The notes under the pieces were generated by a model, which worked only from the letters and a program-made list of their open reading frames with translations, did no database searches and was not told where the DNA came from. Positions 6,898 through 12,477 of a stretch of DNA of 12,477 nucleotides are shown here, one piece after another; positions within the stretch are counted from its first letter, which is position 1; every line of letters starts with the position of its first letter. The stretch is from a bacterium (GTDB taxonomy: Bacteria > T1Sed10-126), in the NCBI GenBank assembly GCA_003557545.1, contig PWOD01000161.1, positions 1 to 12,477 of the forward strand. Reading direction: 5' to 3'. Position numbers and translations under genes: made by a program.

Positions 6898-7698
6898 CTA
6901 ACGAGGCCTTCTGTAGGGCATATTTAATATTCCTTCTCGTTCCATGTGAATCGGTTCCTTTATCCCTCTTATAAATCTAATCTCAAGCTGTCTATCAACT
7001 GGTTGTTGTTCTCGTAACCAGCTTACAGTTCGATTATAAACATCAACCGGGTAAGGGTCGTCAATTATCCTGGTAAGGTCGACCTTACCAATATTATGGG
7101 TGATTCCTGTGGGGTCAACACCAACTGCTTCATAAAGTTTAAAACGATAAGGAACAGCTGTTCTATGCAGTTCAGAATAGGCCACTGCCAGCCTTGAATT
7201 CAACTCAAGAACTGCTGACAGATCAACCCCTCTGTAGAAAAATCCCCTGCGTTTTTCTAACGGTCCGATGCGAAAATACCCATCTCGGTCAAGCATGGTT
7301 GAGCCAAGCAGTCGAATCTCAAGATCCTGGTCATAAACTTCAACTCTTCCTCCACGCCTATCATAGAGATTAATTGTTGCAGGCTCAACCCCCACAACTC
7401 TACCGGTGAGATAAAAAAGCTCCTCACCAATGATAGGTGATATATAGGGTCCGGGCAGCTCATTTAAATCCGGTCCGGATTGAATAACTCCCGGATCAGC
7501 CAGAGATAACTTGTCTCTAAACTGCCGGGTAGGAACCGGTGCTTCCACCCCAGGCAGTCCTTCGGCAGCCCGGGGGACAGCGACAAATTCCCAGCCATAA
7601 AAAATATCTGCCGACCCCAGAAAAAACAGTACTACAAATATAACAATTAGTTTGGTCAACAGACCATCTAAACTCCAACTACTTTTAAGAGTTTTCAT
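6898..7698 (-). CDS. Membrane-anchored periplasmic protein of unknown function, last gene of the exbBD-tonB-TPR operon
   Basis: The 266-residue product has one hydrophobic segment at about 13-30, preceded by a Lys-containing N-terminus, so it is either a signal anchor or a signal peptide with possible cleavage after GSA at 28-30. The remainder is soluble, without cysteine, with many beta-strand-like patches (for example LTGRVVGVEPATINLYD and VEVYDQDLEIRLLG) and a basic C-terminus. I recognise no family. I chose ATG 7698: it overlaps the stop of the TPR gene by 14 nt and has AGGAGG 12 nt upstream; the longer frame back to 7788 lies entirely within the TPR gene. Its tight coupling to the TPR protein suggests the two act together. 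The stop lies 14 nt from the convergent tRNA, with no terminator visible. Confidence 0.75.
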   Translation of the reverse strand: MKTLKSSWSLDGLLTKLIVIFVVLFFLGSADIFYGWEFVAVPRAAEGLPGVEAPVPTRQFRDKLSLADPGVIQSGPDLNELPGPYISPIIGEELFYLTGRVVGVEPATINLYDRRGGRVEVYDQDLEIRLLGSTMLDRDGYFRIGPLEKRRGFFYRGVDLSAVLELNSRLAVAYSELHRTAVPYRFKLYEAVGVDPTGITHNIGKVDLTRIIDDPYPVDVYNRTVSWLREQQPVDRQLEIRFIRGIKEPIHMEREGILNMPYRRPR

Positions 7699-10348
7699 TG
7701 AGGATATCGGCCTCCTCCTGTCGTCCCAATTTTTCCAATAAATCAACCAGTTTATCAACAACCTTTTCATACTCTTCCCATCCCTCATAAAGATAAATTA
7801 TTCTGAACCAGGATTCTTCGGCCAACTCATAATCACCTAGTTCCCTGGCAGTCTTTCCCAGCCAGAGATATTTTAATGGAGCAACAACACTGGTGGCCGG
7901 AGGCTGGAGATGTTCTAACTGCTCCAAAGCCTGATCAAACCTCCCCAGACCATAGTTAATCTGAGCTTCAAACAACTCTTCCGTAATCCCCGGCTGTTCA
8001 ATCTTCTCAAGATATTTAAACGCTTGTTCATAGGCTTCAATCCCAATCAGGGCCTCAACAAGCAGCGAATTCAACTGATCATCATCAAGAAAATCCGGAG
8101 TAACCTCCGCCAGATCTTTCAGATAGTCAAGTGCCCTTTCATAGTCCCCACTCAATAACTTAAATTGACCCAACCTAAAACCAGCACGCTGCTGCAGCCG
8201 GGGGCGACGGCTACCCAACTGATAACTCTTTTTATAATCTTCCAGCGCCTCATCCAGTCTATCCTCGGAACGAACAACCTCAGCTCGAATAAAATATATT
8301 TCTGCATCCATAGGAGTTGTCACAAAAATATCGAGATAATGGGCAATAAGCTCCTCAAGCGATTCTATCTGACGTTTCATATAAAGCCGGTTTATCAGAG
8401 TATAAGCTGGTCGGAAAAGTTCTGACTCATGCGGTCTATCAGTTAAAGCAAGAAACTCCTCCCGAGCTGTTTGATAATCAGCTTCAGCTATATAAGTTTG
8501 AATAATCCATCCTTCGGCCTGCGCCTGCAATTCTAGCTCCGGCTGCTGCTCCAGCAGTTGCTCAAATCGCTGGCGGGCAGATTTATATTCAGCCAGATCA
8601 AACAACGCTTCTCCCCAGCTTTTTAACATCTGAGGACGGCGTTCCTGGGGAGCTTGCTCAATTTTTTTACTGATTTTTTCAAGCTGTCCTATATCAGCCG
8701 GATCAAGCTGATCAAGCTCAGCTCTAAACCCCAGGATTTTGGCGGCTTCAACAAACTCAGATTCAGGATGATCTCTTGAAATCCGTTCAAAATAATCCCG
8801 CGCCTGACCGGGCTGACCAACCTGTAATGCTGCTTCGCCGGCGAAATAAAGAAACTCCGGGCCCAGCAACTCTTCCAACCGATCGGCATAAAAGCTGAAC
8901 ACTGACCAGGCAAGATTAGCCCGTCCCTGCTCCAGCGCAGTTCTCCCCAGGGAAAAATTGACAGCCGGTTCAAGTGACTTGATCGGTGGCTCCCGACTTA
9001 ACTCCAGAAATATTTCAAAGGCTTGTTTTATCTCACCAGTTTGATAATAGATCTGCCCGAGATCATATTTAACTCTCTGCCGCTCATCTATTTCAAGCGG
9101 GCCTTCCAGAGCCTGAAGATAGTGTTTTGCCGCCTCGTCAATATTTTCCAGCTGCAAAGCCACCCTGCCCCTGATACGAGCAAGCTGACTGCCATCTATC
9201 TCTTCACCCGGCGCAGCCATTTCCAACACCCTCCATGCCTCACTATAATCTCCCAGCCGATAATGACTCCAGCCCAACCAATAGCGCAGATCATTTAGAA
9301 ATTTTTCATCCTCAACCAGCACTATTGCCCGACGCAGGGCCCGCACGGCTGCCCCATAATCTCCCACCTCCAGGGCGAGATTTCCCAGCAGTCGACTGGC
9401 CTCAGCTCCAATTTTCCCCTGATCACTCCAATCCTTTTGCTCCAACAACTCACGGGCGGCCCCGGTTTCTCCATGCTGGTCCAGCACCCAGGCCAGCCCG
9501 AAAGTCGTTTCTGCTTGATATCGAGAAAGTTCATGCAGTTGACTGTAAAGTTGTTTCGCCTGATCCCAGTTTTCAGCGGCTACGGCTGCTTCGGCCAGAT
9601 AAAACTTAAACTCCAATGATTGCCATTCCACCGGGAATTTATTAGCAATTTCCAATAATATTTCCGGTTGATTATCCTCCCAGAGATTTTTCGCTACAAC
9701 ATTTAACAGACTCTTCCGTATAGGTTTAGCAAGCTTCTGTAGCTCCTGCTCAGTTGTAGAATCAAACTCCCCTGATAACAGCTGTTCAATTAACATACTG
9801 GTCTTATCGTCAAGCTGCTGCCGGGCTAAAAATTTCTTGCTATTCTCTGTTAAACTCTGACGTGGCAGTAACAATAATTTAGCAGCCAGTCTATCCAGCT
9901 CACCAGCTTCCCAGAGCCAGCTTATCAGGTAATTCTGAAGAACCGGTTTCTGTTCCATAAGCTCTGCGGTTAATAGATCGATTATTTTCTCCTGCTGCTG
10001 AAGCCCGGTGGCCAGATAAGCCAGTCGGTGGACAACCATCCGGGGTTCAAACTCAGGATAGTTCTGATATAAATTTAGCAACTGTCGATAAGCTCTTTTC
10101 TCTTCATCAAGCTGACGTAATCCTTCGGCCCGCCAGAACATAACCCGGGGCGAGGCGCTATCCCCCGGATAATCTTCTAAAAATTTTTCAAATCCTCTCA
10201 CCGCCATCGAATAATTGCCCGCATTATAGGCACGAATCGAAAAATCAAGTGTACCATCTCTTTCAGCCCACAAAACGGTCGGAACCAAGATCCCCAGCGC
10301 AATCGCTATTACTATTAACAGGGATAATTTTTTAAATAAAATTTTCAT
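7685..10348 (-). CDS. Large exported TPR-repeat protein of a Ton-type operon
   Basis: The 887-residue product begins with a Sec signal peptide (KILFKKLSLLIVIAIALG, likely cleavage after LWA at about residue 28); there is no lipobox and no cysteine. The rest is almost wholly alpha-helical tetratricopeptide repeats. Clear examples are AYNAGNYSMAVRGFEKFLEDYP near the N-terminus, LGQIYYQTGEIKQAFEIFLEL in the middle, and LWLGKTARELGDYELAEESWFRI near the end, many with the canonical W/L-G-Y-A-P positions. TPR arrays are protein-binding scaffolds. In this position, between tonB and an anchored protein, it probably scaffolds the periplasmic part of the complex, as TPR proteins do in some TonB and gliding systems (inference). 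The ATG at 10348 is preferred to the adjacent TTG because GAGGAG lies 7 nt upstream. It starts 49 nt after the tonB-like stop. Confidence 0.88.
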   Translation of the reverse strand: MKILFKKLSLLIVIAIALGILVPTVLWAERDGTLDFSIRAYNAGNYSMAVRGFEKFLEDYPGDSASPRVMFWRAEGLRQLDEEKRAYRQLLNLYQNYPEFEPRMVVHRLAYLATGLQQQEKIIDLLTAELMEQKPVLQNYLISWLWEAGELDRLAAKLLLLPRQSLTENSKKFLARQQLDDKTSMLIEQLLSGEFDSTTEQELQKLAKPIRKSLLNVVAKNLWEDNQPEILLEIANKFPVEWQSLEFKFYLAEAAVAAENWDQAKQLYSQLHELSRYQAETTFGLAWVLDQHGETGAARELLEQKDWSDQGKIGAEASRLLGNLALEVGDYGAAVRALRRAIVLVEDEKFLNDLRYWLGWSHYRLGDYSEAWRVLEMAAPGEEIDGSQLARIRGRVALQLENIDEAAKHYLQALEGPLEIDERQRVKYDLGQIYYQTGEIKQAFEIFLELSREPPIKSLEPAVNFSLGRTALEQGRANLAWSVFSFYADRLEELLGPEFLYFAGEAALQVGQPGQARDYFERISRDHPESEFVEAAKILGFRAELDQLDPADIGQLEKISKKIEQAPQERRPQMLKSWGEALFDLAEYKSARQRFEQLLEQQPELELQAQAEGWIIQTYIAEADYQTAREEFLALTDRPHESELFRPAYTLINRLYMKRQIESLEELIAHYLDIFVTTPMDAEIYFIRAEVVRSEDRLDEALEDYKKSYQLGSRRPRLQQRAGFRLGQFKLLSGDYERALDYLKDLAEVTPDFLDDDQLNSLLVEALIGIEAYEQAFKYLEKIEQPGITEELFEAQINYGLGRFDQALEQLEHLQPPATSVVAPLKYLWLGKTARELGDYELAEESWFRIIYLYEGWEEYEKVVDKLVDLLEKLGRQEEADILNENS

Positions 10349-10397
10349 CAATCTGCTCCTCTCTCAAATCGCTGTCTAAATTAATTACCTAAATATT

Positions 10398-11165
10398 TTA
10401 CCGCCCCGGAACAGCAACTGTTACAGTTAACTGATGTTCAGCATCCGAGCGAGTGTAACGCCAGTTTCTTACCCATTCTTTAAGTTTCAAATCAAGCTGA
10501 CTGTTTCCAGAAGAATCAACCAGCTCGACCTCTCTAACAAATCCTCTCGGATTGACTAGCAAACTATAGCTAACCTCTGTTTCAGATTCTAAAAGTAAAT
10601 GTTGAACTCCTGAATAGGGAAACGTTGGTCTTGCACTAAGACGGGGAGCACGGCTCATCCCCTCCAGAGGTTCCCTATCGATTTCCAGCGGTTGAATCTC
10701 CAGCTGTTCTAATTCTACCGGACCCCTGTTTAACTCTTCCCCGGCGACCTCTGTTACAGAGGGCAGTTCAGGGGTCGTAACCGGCTGGTAAACTTCTGCT
10801 AAAAGCGGCGGAAAATCAAACTTCGACAGCCGGGCAATTAGTCCAGCCCTTGAAACCTCTCCCGGACTCTTTGCCAGCGGCTGAATCTCATAGGACAACT
10901 TTGTTGTCCCCCTGACTCTATCAACTCGAGCCGATTTCCAGGCAACATCCGCCGGCAAATCCAATGTTTCAACCTGATGTCGCAAACTTAACTGTTGATC
11001 GGGCGTTTCTCGCTGATACAGTCGGACAGGTAAACTCTCTGGTGGCGGTTCTTGAACAGCCAACCAATCATCCGGCACCAGCAGGACTAACAATACAAGA
11101 TGCAACAATATGGAAAAAACAATGTAAAAGCCAAATCCACGCCGTTTTGGTTTCCCATCAACCAT
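10398..11165 (-). CDS. tonB: TonB-like energy transducer
   Basis: The 255-residue product has the TonB layout: a short basic cytoplasmic tail (KPKRR), a transmembrane helix at about 11-30, a periplasmic linker of about 165 residues, and a C-terminal domain at about 199-255 (SYSLLVNPRGFVREVELVDSSG, then LKEWVRNWRYT) that matches the TonB_C fold pattern. Ser18 and His22 in the helix keep the S-x3-H spacing of E. coli TonB (Ser16/His20), the contact with ExbB-ExbD. The linker contains scattered prolines but not the Lys-Pro/Glu-Pro runs of E. coli TonB. The ATG overlaps the exbD stop by 8 nt. A TolA-like role is possible but less likely given the C-terminal domain. Confidence 0.85.
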   Translation of the reverse strand: MVDGKPKRRGFGFYIVFSILLHLVLLVLLVPDDWLAVQEPPPESLPVRLYQRETPDQQLSLRHQVETLDLPADVAWKSARVDRVRGTTKLSYEIQPLAKSPGEVSRAGLIARLSKFDFPPLLAEVYQPVTTPELPSVTEVAGEELNRGPVELEQLEIQPLEIDREPLEGMSRAPRLSARPTFPYSGVQHLLLESETEVSYSLLVNPRGFVREVELVDSSGNSQLDLKLKEWVRNWRYTRSDAEHQLTVTVAVPGR

Positions 11166-11580
11166 CCAACTTACCTCTTGTTAAGGCAATTTCAAACCCA
11201 TACTGCTCAATCCCGACCTGACGCGCCGCTCCGATAATATCTACCAGTGACTGGTGACGTGAACGAGCATCAGCAGTAATAAGCAATACAGGATTATCTA
11301 CCTCATTCTGTAACCCTCTGAAAACACCGGGTAATTCAGTTTTATCTATCCATTGCTGACGAAATCTGACTCTGCCAGTTTCTGAAAGAAACAACCTGAA
11401 GGTTGTTTCGGCCGGACCATCAGCAAGCTCCGTTTCAGGTAAGACTATATCCAATTTCTGTGGTGTGGCTACAAAGGTCGCAGTAACAAGAAAAAAGATT
11501 AATACCAGTAAAACAATATCGACCAGCGGAACTATCTCAGGAAAAAAATCTTCCTTATCATCAATCCGATAAACCTGCAT
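11158..11580 (-). CDS. exbD: ExbD/TolR-family biopolymer transport protein
   Basis: The 140-residue product has one transmembrane helix at about 17-37 carrying Asp21 in PLVDIVLLVLIFFLV. This Asp corresponds to the essential proton-carrying residue of ExbD (Asp25) and TolR (Asp23). The periplasmic domain follows the family pattern, with KLDIVLPE after the helix and VLLITADARSRHQSLVDIIGAARQVGI near the C-terminus. It forms the ion-conducting motor with ExbB. The ATG overlaps the exbB stop (TAATG). The tonB-like gene starts inside its 3' end, and the coupling of all three favours a TonB-type assignment over TolR. Confidence 0.92.
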   Translation of the reverse strand: MQVYRIDDKEDFFPEIVPLVDIVLLVLIFFLVTATFVATPQKLDIVLPETELADGPAETTFRLFLSETGRVRFRQQWIDKTELPGVFRGLQNEVDNPVLLITADARSRHQSLVDIIGAARQVGIEQYGFEIALTRGKLDG

Positions 11581-12308
11581 TACAAACCCTCACCTTCAAC
11601 TTTTTCAGCTGACTCTATGGGATCAGTCAAACCATCGTCTTCCTCCACAAAATCCGGATTTTCAAAGATCAAACTATCCGGGAAATGTAGCGCTTTCATT
11701 AATTCATGGCTAAACTCTTCAAATTCAGCTGCATAATTATTAACCCGATTTCTAAAATAACTGAATACCACCAGAAACGGGATCCCAATCGAAAGTCCTA
11801 CCGCAGTTGTTACCAGCGCCTGGCTAATCCCCTGTCCGACAACCATGGGATCTGCTTGAGCACCAATAGAAACCTCACCCATGGCCATGATCATCCCAAT
11901 AACTGTCCCCAGCAGACCTATCAGCGGCGAAATTTTGGCCAGCACTCCAAGAGTTCTAATCCTTTTGGCTATATTTCTAATATGAAGACTGGCCACAGCT
12001 GAAGTTTCTGCAAGTAGCTCTTCACGTGGTAAATTCTTCACAAGTTGGGCCGAACTAACCATATCAACCATGGGAGCAGGAGCAGCGCTTTTAGCCCGTC
12101 TTATCGAAGCTTTTTCGGCCGACTTTAAAGCCAGCAAAAGATTTACAGCCGCGCTCTCATCAAATACATTATCCCGGCGTAAAACAATAATTTTTTCTAA
12201 TATAATAGCCAGACCAACAACAGAAATAAGTAGTAACAAATATACCAGGAAACCTCCCTGGGCCACCAGCTCACTCCATCCTTCAAGACTGTATCTCAAT
12301 AACCACAT
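11580..12308 (-). CDS. exbB: ExbB/TolQ/MotA-family proton-channel protein
   Basis: The 242-residue inner-membrane product has three helices: about 19-40, 122-145 and 164-185. The family signature is clear in LAKISPLIGLLGTVIGMIMAM (with Thr135) and GISQALVTTAVGLSIGIPF (with Thr167/Thr168), the polar residues thought to line the ion path. The cytoplasmic loop between helices 1 and 2 is about 80 residues, and the C-terminal tail is acidic (EEDDGLTD, then EKVEGEGL). With ExbD it converts the ion gradient into movement of the TonB-like protein. AGGAGG lies 10 nt before the ATG. It starts 29 nt after the stop of the upstream outer-membrane protein gene, with no terminator between. Confidence 0.93.
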   Translation of the reverse strand: MWLLRYSLEGWSELVAQGGFLVYLLLLISVVGLAIILEKIIVLRRDNVFDESAAVNLLLALKSAEKASIRRAKSAAPAPMVDMVSSAQLVKNLPREELLAETSAVASLHIRNIAKRIRTLGVLAKISPLIGLLGTVIGMIMAMGEVSIGAQADPMVVGQGISQALVTTAVGLSIGIPFLVVFSYFRNRVNNYAAEFEEFSHELMKALHFPDSLIFENPDFVEEDDGLTDPIESAEKVEGEGL

Positions 12309-12337
12309 AAGGCTAATTCCTCCTGTAAAATGACAAT

Positions 12338-12477
12338 CTAAAAACTCACAGTACCGCCCATTCTCACAACTCTTCCATATTGATCACGTAAATATCCGAC
12401 TCGCATTGTAATTCCCGGAAAAAACAGCTCCACAGCACCGGTAAATCCACTCTCATCCTCATAAATATCTCGATAAC
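12338..12477 (-). CDS. C-terminal end of an outer-membrane beta-barrel protein (partial, cut by window edge)
   Basis: A minus-strand frame is open from the right edge to a TAG at 12338-12340, encoding the last 46 residues of a protein. The end shows alternating hydrophobic and polar residues (GAVELFFPGITMRVGYL, then VVRMGGTVSF) and a terminal Phe, the C-terminal beta-signal recognised by BamA in outer-membrane barrels. It is 29 nt upstream of exbB and so likely cotranscribed, which makes it a candidate partner or substrate receptor of the Ton-type complex. The family cannot be told from this fragment. Confidence 0.6.
   Translation of the reverse strand, partial: YRDIYEDESGFTGAVELFFPGITMRVGYLRDQYGRVVRMGGTVSF

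Noticed and set aside
6741-6974. Plus-strand frame of 77 codons across the end of rpmG and the tRNA
   Set aside because: It overlaps rpmG in another frame and reads through a clear tRNA-Leu gene.
7699-7788. Upstream extension of the 266-residue gene by 30 codons
   Set aside because: It lies wholly inside the TPR gene. ATG 7698 has AGGAGG upstream and is directly followed by the hydrophobic segment expected at the N-terminus.
9235-9609. Plus-strand frame of 124 codons within the TPR gene
   Set aside because: The proline-rich product is the complement of TPR-coding sequence, with no start signals; it is a shadow.

Overview
The window comes from a diderm (two-membrane) bacterium of moderate GC content. 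The evidence is an ExbB-ExbD-TonB set, an upstream partial gene ending in an outer-membrane beta-barrel C-terminus (final Phe), and several Sec-exported proteins. The exported and membrane proteins contain no cysteine outside two zinc ribbons, which fits an anaerobe or a lineage without periplasmic disulfide formation. L28 and the cysteine-free L33 resemble the proteobacterial types and sit in the rpmB-rpmG order. A FapA-like DUF342 protein and a TPR-rich Ton-type operon are also found in spirochaetes and some uncultured diderm lineages. I cannot place the phylum with confidence. I see no insertion sequence, phage gene, CRISPR array or integration scar; this looks like chromosomal backbone with lineage-specific envelope genes.

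Layout. (1) Positions 1-5918, minus strand, read right to left: a 1052-residue exported protein with beta-propeller-like segments and a helical C-terminus; an 81-residue membrane-anchored zinc-ribbon protein overlapping it by 8 nt; sppA (signal peptide peptidase, Ser/Lys dyad visible); a multi-pass zinc-ribbon membrane protein that seems to start on a non-standard codon overlapping the sppA stop; and, after a 172-bp gap, a FapA/DUF342-family protein cut by the left edge. A good sigma70-type promoter lies just upstream of the first gene of this series.

(2) Positions 5919-6298 form a divergent control region. It holds the minus-strand promoter, a rho-independent terminator-like hairpin on the plus strand, a plus-strand promoter with a perfect -10 box, and a long structured leader before rpmB. 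A second plus-strand promoter-like element at 5898-5925, together with the terminator, could define a short untranslated RNA.

(3) Positions 6299-6883, plus strand: rpmB (L28), rpmG (L33) and tRNA-Leu(CAA). The tRNA starts 7 nt after the rpmG stop, so the three are probably one transcript. The tRNA ends 14 nt from the stop of the convergent minus-strand operon.

(4) Positions 6898-12477, minus strand: outer-membrane protein (C-terminal end only), exbB, exbD, tonB-like, an 887-residue exported TPR protein and a 266-residue membrane-anchored protein of unknown function. Overlaps (1 nt exbB/exbD, 8 nt exbD/tonB, 14 nt TPR/266-aa) and short gaps mark an operon. ExbB-ExbD would use the proton or sodium gradient to drive the TonB-like protein. 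The TPR protein and the terminal anchored protein are likely accessory parts of the same envelope machine, and the upstream outer-membrane protein is its most obvious candidate partner. This operon is the most interesting content of the window.
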